Notes under the pieces: model-generated | Seen by the model: only the letters and a program-made list of their open reading frames with translations | What the model was told of the DNA's origin: nothing | Database searches by the model: none | From: Paenibacillus sp. LS1 | GTDB taxonomy: Bacteria > Bacillota > Bacilli > Paenibacillales > Paenibacillaceae | Reading direction: 5' to 3' | Assembly (NCBI RefSeq): GCF_026013365.1 | Contig: NZ_JAPDOE010000005.1 | Location: forward strand, 232,088 to 296,087 | Length of the DNA stretch: 64,000 nucleotides | Program-made: the position numbers and the translations under genes | Shown here: positions 27,179 through 35,787 of the stretch, in pieces | Position numbering within the stretch: position 1 is the stretch's first letter | How the letters are laid out: each line of letters starts with the position of its first letter

Positions 27179-27865
27179 GTGGCCTATACCAAGGAAGAGT
27201 TTGAACAAATGCTCATTCTAATGGAAGATGACTATGTATCAGTTCGTTCAAAATACGAATTATACTGTACTCTGACTGAGTTTAGTGAAAGTCATCCAGA
27301 ATTGATGAATGACATTTCACCCGGATTTTTCACAATTATTTTTGATACTTTAATTAGTGATATTTTTATTAACATCTCAAAATTACTAGACTATAAAGAA
27401 GGTTCGGTTGGAACAGTATACACATTGATTCTGGATTCCTATAACTTAAGAAACTTTTTTGGCCGCAACAAACATAAAATTTCGGAACACAAAAAAAGTA
27501 ACCATCAGAAAGAATTAAATAGACAATACAGAATTCATGTTCTAAAAAGAATTCGTAATAAACGATTTGCACATAATGACAAGAAATACCACCTTAACAG
27601 AGAAGGTATCATTGAGGACGAATTCTTATCATTCAATGATCTCCAAAGGGTGTTTAATGTTTTACATAGAATCATCAATTATTATTATTCTGCCTTCTTC
27701 GGTAAGGATATAAGACCTATCCCCAAGGATGCGACAGATGTAAGCAATCTTATGGAAGCATTAGCATATTACAAACAAGCCTCCACAATAGAAGCGAACA
27801 TAAATCTCATAGGAGCAGGGTTAATGCCAAGTAAGACTGGCATAATATCGATGGATGACATCTAA
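27179..27865 (+). CDS. AbiU2-like HEPN-domain protein
   Basis: 228 residues from GTG at 27179 behind GAGGAGGGG. The all-helical protein carries RIRNKRFAHNDKKYH (R126...H132), the Rx4-6H signature of HEPN ribonucleases in the form seen in AbiU2-like proteins. HEPN proteins of this type take part in abortive infection or toxin systems and cut RNA. There is no adjacent antitoxin. A promoter TTGTTA/TAAAAT lies upstream. RNase activity is inferred only. Confidence 0.7.
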   Translation: MAYTKEEFEQMLILMEDDYVSVRSKYELYCTLTEFSESHPELMNDISPGFFTIIFDTLISDIFINISKLLDYKEGSVGTVYTLILDSYNLRNFFGRNKHKISEHKKSNHQKELNRQYRIHVLKRIRNKRFAHNDKKYHLNREGIIEDEFLSFNDLQRVFNVLHRIINYYYSAFFGKDIRPIPKDATDVSNLMEALAYYKQASTIEANINLIGAGLMPSKTGIISMDDI

Positions 27866-27880
27866 CACTCGGAGAAACGC

Positions 27881-28050
27881 TTGAACTTAACACAGGCTAG
27901 AGTATAATAACATTATATCTATTAATTCCCTCGTCCTTAGGCACGCGCCGAAAGGTTTTATACGAAGCACTATTACTTTTACTATTTAGCATTTAAGTTG
28001 GAAGCCCAACTTTTTCATGCTGACTGTAGAACGTGAATAGTGCTTTTTTC
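27881..28050 (+). promoter_or_regulatory. Promoter and class I attenuator leader of the SMC-like gene
   Basis: Promoter TTGAAC (27881-27886), 16 bp, TATAAT (27903-27908). Class I hairpin CCTT/AAGG (27935-27938, 27952-27955), unpaired A, GGC/GCC, loop ACGC. The terminator AAGCACTATT (27965-27974) pairs with AATAGTGCTT (28036-28045), with a T tract. Nested inside is a second complete terminator-like hairpin AAGTTGG/CCAACTTTTT (27995-28015). Confidence 0.8.
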
Positions 28051-28080
28051 TGTCCAAATAATCCACTGGAGGTCATACGT

Positions 28081-29463
28081 ATGCAACTATTACACATTGA
28101 AATTCAAGGTTTCAAAGGATTCAGGTACTGGTCTTCTGAAATAAATGACGATTCGTTCGCTACTCTTACCCCCAGCACATCAACCGATGTCACAGAAGCC
28201 ATCATCTGGTGCTTAAAGGGCTGTGACAGACGAGGAGAGACACTAGGTATCCGAAGACGATTGCTACACCCCGAACATAATATGATACGTGTTAAAACCA
28301 CTTGGAGACATTCATCTCAGCAAGATAACCATATTGAGATTGTACGAGAGATTTCCTTCAGACGAAAGACTTTGCTCTTGAATCAGAGGCCTATCAATCA
28401 GGACGACATCGACTCCTTAATGCAGCCCATCGACTTACAACTCGGAATTCTCTCCCCAATGTATTTTAGCTCCCTAACCATCCCAAAATTTCAAACAGCC
28501 ATTTCTAATCTTCTTTTCGATGTATCCCCCAGCCCTAACAATAATGAAGCCCCCACTAAAGAGGATCATCTTACCCCGGAAGCTATCTCCACTCAATTGG
28601 AAATCCTACGAGATTATGTGAATGAATCTAAAGCATACGTGATAGACGCAAAGAATCAAATGGCAAAAGCAAAACTAACCTCATGCCTATCTGATACACA
28701 ACAAGCCCTACAAGATGAGCAAGAAGAGCTCATGATGAAAATGCAGGAGATTTGTCTGGAAGATGGACCCGATTATCCGGATATTCTTATCGAATGGAAG
28801 GAAGAATTAGCATCGCTGGGGACGTTGTATCGCAGTCGTGTAGATGAGTGGAAAGAACTAAAAGCTTCAGGTGATGTAAAACAGCTGGAATCGATTAAGA
28901 AGCACTGTGAATCCTTAATACACGAGGGCAGAATATTGAAATCCCAGATAGAGAAAGAGGAAGAATTCTGGAAGTCCCAGGTTCTAGAGTTTGAAAAGGA
29001 CAAATCACATCGACTTCCAATACTACAACAAGACCTGGAACGACTTAAAGCAACCCAGACACTCCGAAACAATGCAGAAAACAGAGAAGACCAGCTCCAA
29101 TTGAATTATGAACAAGGTGTTCTCGCACTTGAAGAAGCAAAACGTGAAATGAGAGCTTTATCTAAACACCGGCTGTCCTATGTCCAACAACAAGTTAACG
29201 AGGCTAATACGCTATTCAATGACATTAAAATCACCTTGAATCATCACTGGATCAAAGGCGAAGCCAAAATAAAATTAGATATAAGATTCAAACAGATGAC
29301 ACTGTACGATTTATCGCCAGAGGACCAGGTTCAATGTTCATTAGAGTTTATTATGTATATGATGGAAACGAATCGGAATGTGATTGAGACTCACGAATTT
29401 ATAAAGTCACCCCAAAGTAATAGTTTTGACATCGAGACGGGTATGAACTCAAAAATCAGCTAA
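28081..29463 (+). CDS. RecF/SMC-like AAA protein with degenerate Walker A
   Basis: 460 residues from ATG 28081 behind TGGAGGTC. The start MQLLHIEIQGFKGFRYWSSE and the helix TEAIIWCLKGCDRRGE match the N-terminus of phage and plasmid RecF/SbcC-like AAA proteins (usually ...GKSSIFDAIxWxLxG), but the loop between them reads TLTPSTSTDV instead of GxxGxGKS. Long coiled coils follow (about 180-390); no C-terminal Walker B or signature motif is evident. ATP binding is therefore unlikely. It may be a structural or dominant-negative relative. Single gene between attenuator leader and terminator. Confidence 0.65.
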   Translation: MQLLHIEIQGFKGFRYWSSEINDDSFATLTPSTSTDVTEAIIWCLKGCDRRGETLGIRRRLLHPEHNMIRVKTTWRHSSQQDNHIEIVREISFRRKTLLLNQRPINQDDIDSLMQPIDLQLGILSPMYFSSLTIPKFQTAISNLLFDVSPSPNNNEAPTKEDHLTPEAISTQLEILRDYVNESKAYVIDAKNQMAKAKLTSCLSDTQQALQDEQEELMMKMQEICLEDGPDYPDILIEWKEELASLGTLYRSRVDEWKELKASGDVKQLESIKKHCESLIHEGRILKSQIEKEEEFWKSQVLEFEKDKSHRLPILQQDLERLKATQTLRNNAENREDQLQLNYEQGVLALEEAKREMRALSKHRLSYVQQQVNEANTLFNDIKITLNHHWIKGEAKIKLDIRFKQMTLYDLSPEDQVQCSLEFIMYMMETNRNVIETHEFIKSPQSNSFDIETGMNSKIS

Positions 29464-29466
29464 TAA

Positions 29467-29512
29467 CAGAAACAGCAGTGACCGTGGGGTTACTGCTGTT
29501 TCTGTTGTTGTC
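29467..29512 (+). terminator. Strong intrinsic terminator
   Basis: A 17-bp stem CAGAAACAGCAGTGACC (29467-29483) pairs with 29488-29504 around GTGG, followed by a T-rich tail. Confidence 0.88.
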
Positions 29513-29683
29513 GTTATCCATATGGACAGATTCCATTTAGATGAACCTTACCAGACATAGACACATTCGAATCTAGAAACTCAAAATTATACAACTCAGC
29601 TCGATTATTATATACTTCGAATGATTTTATTCATGCACTCTATTTCCGCGTTATCCAGGGTTAAAATGATAGGAGGGACCCAT

Positions 29684-30265
29684 ATGGGACTCGCTGAGGT
29701 AAAACGTTTATTTAATGAAATAAAGAACTACGATGATATTAGGATACGATTGAGTGGATACATGTGGATTGATGACCAGCTTATGATCGAACATCATTTA
29801 TTAGGGGTACCTCTCAACCAAGAAGAACTTTTATTGATGGCAGAATCAACACGACATTTGGATGATCTCTTGGACCAAAAGGTCTTTCAACTCGAGTATC
29901 CTGAGTTTTCTGAATTTTTAGATTACGCTAGATCAAAAGCTTCACTTCCTAAGATGTATTCAGAGATGACTGAATATTCTTATTTAGTAAAGAAGGCCAA
30001 CCCCAAAGGGTATGTGCCCTCAGGTAAGGCCCAGGCAATCATTATCGCAATTTTTGCACTCATTGTTTTAACGTACATAATTATAGTCCGTTTTTTAGAA
30101 CCTATACAAAGTTATATTGCTTTAGGCTTCACCTATGCGGCCGTTGTTACATTCTATCTACTGTTCAACAAAGTTAGACGTGTAGATCAAGCAAAGGATG
30201 AATTAAAAGGAATGAAAAAATCTATATTGGCCTCTCGTGAACGGCGTTTAGAGGCTTATCTGTGA
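29684..30265 (+). CDS. Two-TM protein, unknown
   Basis: 193 residues from ATG 29684 behind AGGAGGG; a longer frame to 29621 lacks a ribosome site. A soluble N-region (1-110) precedes two membrane helices (AQAIIIAIFALIVLTYIIIV and YIALGFTYAAVVTFYLLF) and a basic tail. A piece of its 3' part is duplicated at 30536-30587. Its promoter region repeats a motif seen before 20449. Confidence 0.65.
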   Translation: MGLAEVKRLFNEIKNYDDIRIRLSGYMWIDDQLMIEHHLLGVPLNQEELLLMAESTRHLDDLLDQKVFQLEYPEFSEFLDYARSKASLPKMYSEMTEYSYLVKKANPKGYVPSGKAQAIIIAIFALIVLTYIIIVRFLEPIQSYIALGFTYAAVVTFYLLFNKVRRVDQAKDELKGMKKSILASRERRLEAYL

Positions 30266-30402
30266 AACGAAATTAAAGAAAATCTGAGGGTTTTCCTTTC
30301 AGCCCCTGGAGGAATTTATAGTTTGGCAGTCTATCGTGTGTGCAGCTGCATTCCAAGCGAAGTTTCCTCTAACGAACTGTATGAAAAAAGGAGGATTATC
30401 GT

Positions 30403-30531
30403 ATGACGATTATAAAAATGGTTGTTACTGTTGTCGTAACAAGTTTGATCTGCACAGGTTTAACTTGGGTTTTGTTTAAGGCTGTTGACGCTCTAAAACC
30501 AGCGAGGAAGGATGAACATGGCGATCATTAA
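30403..30531 (+). CDS. 42-residue single-TM protein
   Basis: The ATG at 30403 follows AAAAAAGGAGGA. The product is MTIIKMVVTVVVTSLICTGL and then TWVLFKAVDALKPARKDEHG with two more residues: one hydrophobic helix and a basic-polar tail. It resembles small membrane toxins or phage holin-like peptides in size, but no antisense RNA or partner is evident. Confidence rests on the ribosome site and composition. Confidence 0.5.
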   Translation: MTIIKMVVTVVVTSLICTGLTWVLFKAVDALKPARKDEHGDH

Positions 30532-30535
30532 CTCG

Positions 30536-30587
30536 TCGTTGTAAGATTCTATCTACTATTCAACAAATTTAGACGTGTAGATCAAGC
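30536..30587 (+). repeat. Duplicated fragment of the two-TM gene
   Basis: 42 bp at 30546-30587 match 30151-30192 with about two mismatches, with weaker similarity just upstream. The copy is not in an open gene, so it marks a decayed duplication or recombination scar. Confidence 0.75.
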
Positions 30588-30784
30588 TTCTTACTTGGAA
30601 CTGAACTAGCGAGGGCTATTCATGAACAATTGTCTCTATTTACTCGTTTAGGTTTTGACTTTAGAATAAGGTGGACTGTCTTTTGTACCTCTTTCATAAT
30701 TGGTTGTAGCCTTAAGCAACAAAATCAATGATAAAATGGAATGAGTATTGCAGTACTACATCACATGTAGATAGGAGGCCTTTT

Positions 30785-30987
30785 ATGTTATCCAGATGGC
30801 TTGATCGTATTAAGAAAAGTAGAGATGCACTTAAAGAGTACAGCGCTGTGTCGATAAAAGCGAATGCTTTAGAAGCCATGAAGCGGGTATAAGTTCGTAT
30901 TGGCTGTATCAATCCAGCTATAAAGCAGAGAATGAGGATTTTGTTAATTCGCCTTTAGTTGAAACTGAAGTAGACGTTATCGCATAA
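30785..30987 (+). pseudogene. Broken small gene
   Basis: ATG 30785 follows TAGGAGGCC and reads MLSRWLDRIKKSRDALKEYS to a stop at 30892. A protein-like frame then continues in another phase (SSYKAENEDFVNSPLVETEV...) to 30987. The N-terminus resembles the start of the gene at 17024 (RWLERRKERK). A frameshift has split it. Confidence 0.45.
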
Positions 30988-31101
30988 AGGGTGATCTTAT
31001 ATCACAGTTAAAACAAACACTGGCGTTGAATCATCAAGAGTTAAGTTTTATTCAACATACTGGTGACCGACCTCATTCATAGAAAGCTAGGGGGCCATGA
31101 A

Positions 31102-31296
31102 ATGGTGCAATTATTTGTAGTCGAAATGTGAGATACGTCCATCGAGATATCTATTCGGGCTGGTGTTTACGCTAACATTCTAGATGAGGCTGAAGAGGCT
31201 GCACTGGCTAATGGTAAACACTCTGTTAAAGTGACTGCAATAGAAGAGGTTGATGGGTACGTTATTCAACTGGTTAATGCTAATCTACCGAAGTAG
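31102..31296 (+). pseudogene. Small gene interrupted by an in-frame TGA
   Basis: From ATG 31102 the frame reads MVQLFVVEM, a TGA at 31129-31131, then DTSIEISIRAGVYANILDEA and on to NANLPK before TAG (64 codons in total). The part after TGA is clearly protein-like. TGA ends other genes here, so this is a nonsense mutation unless read-through occurs. It lies in a decayed stretch with the broken gene at 30785. Confidence 0.55.
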
Positions 31297-31465
31297 TTTT
31301 TTGTACATATTTAAGGCTATAAACATCTATGAAAAAATTATATCTTATATTGGCCATATTCCTCCCAGAAAGATGACAGTGATATATATATAATTCACTG
31401 ATCACTTAATTAATGCCGGCCACCAGTTGAAAGTATACTAAATCCAAATCGTGGAGGGAATTACT

Positions 31466-31825
31466 TTGAGAAAAGATACAGCGGCAATCATCGCGAGACT
31501 CAAGAACAGAGAAGGCGTAAACTACTTCCCAAGTGGTAAAAGATATAGCCCTAAAGGAGGTTTTGTGGTAACACTTGATGGATTTGTTTGTCCTCTGGAT
31601 TCTACATCTACAACAACAGCCCTATGCCCAATCAGAATTAACGAAGACAACCAATTGGAATGTGATGAAACCGTTAGTGCCACAAACACCATTTTTGATG
31701 TTCGAGGTAAACATGATCTCAGTAGTGCTGTAGTAAGATATAACGATATCATTACTGAAAAATTACGGAATAATGAAACTGAAGATGATGAATACAATAA
31801 AATCGCTGATTACCATGCCTTTTAA
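31466..31825 (+). CDS. Hypothetical protein, 119 residues
   Basis: TTG start at 31466 behind GTGGAGGG. Strand-rich middle (GGFVVTLDGFVCPLD, CPIRINEDNQLECDE) and an acidic C-terminus. No family. A terminator follows. Confidence 0.6.
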   Translation: MRKDTAAIIARLKNREGVNYFPSGKRYSPKGGFVVTLDGFVCPLDSTSTTTALCPIRINEDNQLECDETVSATNTIFDVRGKHDLSSAVVRYNDIITEKLRNNETEDDEYNKIADYHAF

Positions 31826-31841
31826 ATGATTTTTAATCAAT

Positions 31842-31876
31842 AAAAAAAGATTTGCACTTGCAAGTCTTTTTTTATT
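31842..31876 (+). terminator. Intrinsic terminator
   Basis: AAAAAAAGATTTGC (31842-31855) pairs with GCAAGTCTTTTTTT (31860-31873). Confidence 0.9.
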
Positions 31877-32215
31877 TTCACTTTATAAAGTGAAGCTTAT
31901 ATAGAAGAAGAGTAATAGGAATAGTGAACGTCCCAGGTAAGAAAATAATAGCTATTGTGATTCTATTAAAAATTCTCTCATCTGCATTCTGCCGGCTGGA
32001 GCTTGATTAATATTTAAACCCACACAGAAATAAATCTATTTTAGTCTCATTCAAACTAGGGTCTTCACTGGGCTAAATTATCTTTAAAAATAAACTCATC
32101 CGGATGATTGTATTTTGATCAAAAGAATTAACCTAAAAATGATTAAGTAAGCTAGTAATGGACTGACTCAGATAGTATGATACTAAGATAATTGAACACT
32201 TTGGAGGCTAATTCT
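31877..32215 (+). other. Gene-free interval
   Basis: About 340 bp of AT-rich sequence without a credible gene. A weak promoter-like AGTATGATAC lies near 32176 before the next ribosome site. I see no leader hairpin of either class. Confidence 0.5.
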
Positions 32216-32608
32216 ATGCAAATTCAAGTTTTTAGCATGACCACACAGGCACCTGATCCTAAACGTATTGAAATCCTCAAGGAGCTAGACACAGACCAGG
32301 CCGTAGAGAATGAAACGCTCTACACGCCACACCTTATTTCTCAAGATGACGTACTGTATATCAAAAGAGAACGAAAACATCATCAGTATGAGATCAAAAC
32401 AATGGACAACGAAATATTGGCATTTCCATCAGCAGCCTACATGGTTCCACATCTCTCACTAATTCAAGTTGATCGCGGTATTTACGTTAATCTGAATAAC
32501 GTGAAACAATTGAATGACAACAGTGAACTGGTATTAGTAAACGGAGACACCGTTCCCGTTTCGCTTAGAAAACTGGATGATGTGAAAAACCTGCTAACTA
32601 CTAAATAG
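32216..32608 (+). CDS. LytTR-like DNA-binding protein
   Basis: 130 residues from ATG 32216 behind TTTGGAGG. From about 40 to 130 it follows the LytTR fold: DDVLYIKRERKHHQYEIKT, PHLSLIQVDRGIYVNLNNV (the usual 'RvhrSylVNl' strand), then LVNGDTVPVSLRKLDDVKNL. There is no receiver domain, so it would be a stand-alone transcription factor. It heads a run with an 84-residue protein and the RES-domain protein and may regulate them. Confidence 0.7.
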   Translation: MQIQVFSMTTQAPDPKRIEILKELDTDQAVENETLYTPHLISQDDVLYIKRERKHHQYEIKTMDNEILAFPSAAYMVPHLSLIQVDRGIYVNLNNVKQLNDNSELVLVNGDTVPVSLRKLDDVKNLLTTK

Positions 32609-32638
32609 TAATATGAGGCATGTATGGAGGCATGATTT

Positions 32639-32893
32639 ATGGCTGACGTGACTTTATTTGATTTGGACATCTTAGATTGCAAGGATGTCGATTACTCGGA
32701 AGAAAGTGTCATGTACAATGCTGTTACTTTCCATCTTGAGTCGCTAAAGATGTTCGACGGGAACAGCGTAGAAATTAGTGAGGACTGGCAGATCAAAATT
32801 TGGTCTGAAGATGGGCAGCAGATCCTTAAGCAGTTTTTTCTGATTGAGAACCAGGAGTTTAAGAGAAAGCTTTATCAAGCCTACCCATTGTAG
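32639..32893 (+). CDS. Hypothetical protein, 84 residues
   Basis: The ATG follows TATGGAGGC. Acidic alpha/beta protein (SVEISEDWQIKIWSEDGQQI). It lies 30 nt after the LytTR-like gene and just before the RES gene; it might be the antitoxin, but no HTH or other antitoxin signature is visible. Confidence 0.6.
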   Translation: MADVTLFDLDILDCKDVDYSEESVMYNAVTFHLESLKMFDGNSVEISEDWQIKIWSEDGQQILKQFFLIENQEFKRKLYQAYPL

Positions 32894-32930
32894 CTGGTAG
32901 CTGTTGCAAAAGAGAGGGGGATCATTCTCC

Positions 32931-34169
32931 ATGGATTTAATTTTTGAGCTACATAGTGGAGTCGTGTGCACTTCATGTGGAACCAAACTCTTTGGTTTGT
33001 TTGATTATCATGGGAAGCCCATCGCAAACTATGAAAAATACGTCCAAGATTTGCAGGCTGGGGTGAATGACGAATTTGTCTGTTCATTATGCGAGGATCA
33101 CATTCAAAGCTGGCAAAATTACCACAAATTAAGCGTACCTTATGATGTAACCTGGACGTTAGCTGATATCATTGGAAGCGACATTCAGCAGTGCGAACAC
33201 TGTATGAGCATTGAAATGCCATTCATAGTAGACACAGGAATTATAGGTAGGTCAGTTGGTGAGTATCTTCATGAGGCACATGTTCCAGATGAACTGGTTC
33301 CTGCTTTTGTGGACCTGGTGCTGTGCAAATGCGGCTATGGAAGAGAGCCGGCAAACGGCAACAATCCTGAGGCCGGTATTTTCAAACAGACGGATGAGGT
33401 ATTCACTCATCGTGATTTTCTTTTGAGCTTTGATGGAAAAAGCTTTTCTCAGTTTGCAAAAAAATATAATGTAACGCTTTTTGAAGACGATTTACTGGAC
33501 TTCAAAAATCACCTCAAGAAGTCTCCACTGTTCGGAAGTGATCATCCGGTTGGTATCACCATTTATAAAATCCTTGAGGAACACTTCAAGCATGAGAATT
33601 ATACTGTGGTGAAGCAGGGAGAACAAACATTGTATAGGGGACGTGCCCACGATAGCCTTGCCAAGCAATTTGAGTACCATCAACTGGGGGCGGCCCCACT
33701 TGGTAAGTCTTCTCATGGGAGGTATAACGCTATTGGTGTGCCGGTGTTCTATGCAGCAGATCAAAAGGAAGCTATTCCCTACGAGCTGCGTCCCAAGTAT
33801 AACCAATCCATAGATATCGGAACATTCCAAATTACGAAGAAAGAATTTAAGCTCTTCGATATCGGCCATTTTGATTCTCACTTTATTGGCTTTTTTAATG
33901 AAATTACTTTAGATGAAAGTAATTATAAAGAATCCTACTTACTACCGAATTTTATTGGCGCTTGTTGTAACAAGATCGGATACGATGGTGTAGTGTATAA
34001 AGGTGTTCACGAGGGTACTTCGAAAATTCCCTATACTAATTATGCCTTGTTTAACATGGAGATAGAACTTGATTTGACTCCATCTGCTAAAGTAGAGACC
34101 TATGACCTTACTTTTAATATCTCCATGCAAAAACGGGAAGTCAAAAAGAACCTTGAACACCACTTTTGA
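32931..34169 (+). CDS. RES-domain protein with N-terminal zinc ribbon (possible NAD-consuming toxin)
   Basis: 412 residues from ATG 32931 behind AGAGAGGGGG. The N-terminal half has CTSCG...CSLCEDH and CEHC...CKCG, as in the N-terminal domains fused to RES proteins. The RES core starts with LYRGRAHDSL (about 235), then GRYNAIGVPVFYAADQKEA and closes with YDGVVYKGVHEGTS...NYALFN. RES toxins degrade NAD+. Xre-RES pairs are common; here the classical Xre antitoxin is absent, but a LytTR-like and an 84-residue gene precede it. Confidence 0.78.
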   Translation: MDLIFELHSGVVCTSCGTKLFGLFDYHGKPIANYEKYVQDLQAGVNDEFVCSLCEDHIQSWQNYHKLSVPYDVTWTLADIIGSDIQQCEHCMSIEMPFIVDTGIIGRSVGEYLHEAHVPDELVPAFVDLVLCKCGYGREPANGNNPEAGIFKQTDEVFTHRDFLLSFDGKSFSQFAKKYNVTLFEDDLLDFKNHLKKSPLFGSDHPVGITIYKILEEHFKHENYTVVKQGEQTLYRGRAHDSLAKQFEYHQLGAAPLGKSSHGRYNAIGVPVFYAADQKEAIPYELRPKYNQSIDIGTFQITKKEFKLFDIGHFDSHFIGFFNEITLDESNYKESYLLPNFIGACCNKIGYDGVVYKGVHEGTSKIPYTNYALFNMEIELDLTPSAKVETYDLTFNISMQKREVKKNLEHHF

Positions 34170-34179
34170 CCCCTGTATC

Positions 34180-34376
34180 TTGTCTGTAACATGATCTCGT
34201 GATACGATAAGCCTATTAAATCCAAATGACAATTATAGGCTACGACACGCGTCATCTAGCCATTCTAAATTAAACACATTTACATGTCTAAATCACCCAA
34301 AGGTGAAATTCTACCTTTTTCCGGAGATTAGACTGTGAATGTGTTTTTTTGTCGTTCCCGGATTTTCACAACCCAT
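34180..34376 (+). promoter_or_regulatory. Promoter and class I attenuator leader
   Basis: Promoter TTGTCT (34180-34185), 17 bp, TACGAT (34203-34208). Class I hairpin GGCTA/TAGCC (34238-34242, 34257-34261), unpaired C, GAC/GTC, loop ACGC. The terminator AACACATT (from about 34273) pairs with AATGTGTT (to about 34346) with a T7 tract, enclosing AAAGGTGAAATTCTACCTTT. The element TTCACAACCCA lies at 34365-34375. Confidence 0.8.
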
Positions 34377-34403
34377 TGCTAAATTCCAAGGAGGAACATT
34401 CAC

Positions 34404-34850
34404 ATGCAAACTATGCAGAAGGAGAAAGCTAATCAACTCATCAATGATCTGTTAAACGGGACAACGTTACAAATGACTGGATTGGAATATCTAGCACTGT
34501 GCTTTTATATTGAGAGAAGTGGCCCACCCTTGAGTGAAAGAATGCAAGATCTGCGAAGCTCGGTTAATCGACCATTGTCTATGGGCCGTATTGGGTACTA
34601 TGATATTTACTTCCTTCCTGAGGGGGAACTTTTGTCGGAAGCGAACGCGTCTGAAGTCTTATTGAATGACCTTCATTACATGGGAATAAGACTGTTACGA
34701 CAAACCAATCAACATTACCATTATTTTGGGTTCTCGCCTCAAGGAAAAGGTGAAGAGATCAGGGTATCCCTCATCAAGGATGAAGCGGGATTGTTCCGAA
34801 TTGAACAACGTAATCCGCGAGATCATTGGAAATGCATTAGCTCATTTTAA
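34404..34850 (+). CDS. Hypothetical protein, 148 residues
   Basis: The ATG follows AAGGAGGAAC. An N-terminal helix (KANQLINDLLNG) precedes an alpha/beta body (GRIGYYDIYFLPEGELLSE; YHYFGFSPQGKGEEIRVSLI). No family. Single gene behind a class I leader. Confidence 0.65.
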   Translation: MQTMQKEKANQLINDLLNGTTLQMTGLEYLALCFYIERSGPPLSERMQDLRSSVNRPLSMGRIGYYDIYFLPEGELLSEANASEVLLNDLHYMGIRLLRQTNQHYHYFGFSPQGKGEEIRVSLIKDEAGLFRIEQRNPRDHWKCISSF

Positions 34851-34889
34851 TCGAAGAAAGTAACAAGAGTTTGAGTGTTGGTAAATACG

Positions 34890-34950
34890 GATAATGCTAT
34901 AATTCAATTAATTAATACTACAGCCAAATTATCACTGGGGAGTGAGTTAT
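34890..34950 (+). promoter_or_regulatory. Promoter with extended -10
   Basis: GTGTTG, 17 bp, TGCTATAAT lies just before the gene at 34951. No terminator or hairpin stands between promoter and ribosome site. Confidence 0.6.
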
Positions 34951-35469
34951 ATGAAAGCAGATGAACTATTCGAGATAAGAAATGACAAGCCAATTGTGAT
35001 GTTCAACAAATTGATCGAAAAAACTGAATCTCACTTTGATGAAAACATGAAAGCTAGATTGGTTAACATGAGTAGTGCTGAGAATGATTGTTATCGACTT
35101 ACTTTCGATTTTTCTGAATTCGAAGATTACAACAAAAAACATGAAAAACCCAACTTTTATGATGATCAACAGAATCCATCACTCACTTGGAGTGAAAGTA
35201 AATTCTATCCCCAAAATAAAATTGAGATTTTCTATATAGATTACGAATCGAAGATAGATTTTCTTCAGATCATACCTGCACTTAATATGATCAATAAACC
35301 AGAAGCACCACAATTAAAAATCCCAGAAGAGGTAGAAGCCTTAGCCTGGGTTGTTGATCAGTTTGAAAAAGTACTACAGGGAGAGAAAGCTGCTAATGTG
35401 AAAGATTGTCTCTTACGCGCTCATTCAATTTTAGCTAAATACGAAAAATCAGGAGGAACTTCATGTTAG
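34951..35469 (+). CDS. Hypothetical protein, 172 residues
   Basis: ATG 34951 follows GGGGAGTGAG. Acidic alpha/beta protein (IEIFYIDYESKIDFLQIIPA) with a C-terminal helix. No family recognised. It overlaps the next gene's start by a few bases. Confidence 0.65.
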   Translation: MKADELFEIRNDKPIVMFNKLIEKTESHFDENMKARLVNMSSAENDCYRLTFDFSEFEDYNKKHEKPNFYDDQQNPSLTWSESKFYPQNKIEIFYIDYESKIDFLQIIPALNMINKPEAPQLKIPEEVEALAWVVDQFEKVLQGEKAANVKDCLLRAHSILAKYEKSGGTSC

Positions 35470-35693
35470 AGAACATTAAAGCAGGGGATAACATCGAGAT
35501 AGTCTTCAAACAAGATATCACGATTGCGCTTGTGAAAAACGTTTCCGAATCAGGTGTCATCACACTGCAAGAGCCTTATAACAAGCGTAAAAGAATCTAC
35601 ACAACAGATCATTACACCACAAAGGGCTTCCAGGTTTCACATCTTGGCACAATGAATGGAACCTGCATCTCCATTAGACTTGCCAAGGAATAA
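35463..35693 (+). CDS. Small beta-barrel-like hypothetical protein
   Basis: 76 residues; AGGAGGAAC precedes an ATG overlapping the upstream stop. The pattern KAGDNIEIVFKQDITIALVK followed by SGVITLQEPYNKRKRI suggests a small SH3-like barrel. Function unknown. Confidence 0.6.
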   Translation: MLENIKAGDNIEIVFKQDITIALVKNVSESGVITLQEPYNKRKRIYTTDHYTTKGFQVSHLGTMNGTCISIRLAKE

Positions 35694-35787
35694 CCTGGCA
35701 TCTTTCAAAAGTTAAAGACATCATCATGTATGGAGAGTCAACTTCGAAAAAGTGGTAGAAAAAACTAGAAGTGGAGCGTACAATGAA

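Noticed and set aside
31129..31131. Selenocysteine or reassigned TGA
   Set aside because: TGA is the stop codon of several intact genes here and no SECIS-like hairpin adjoins it.
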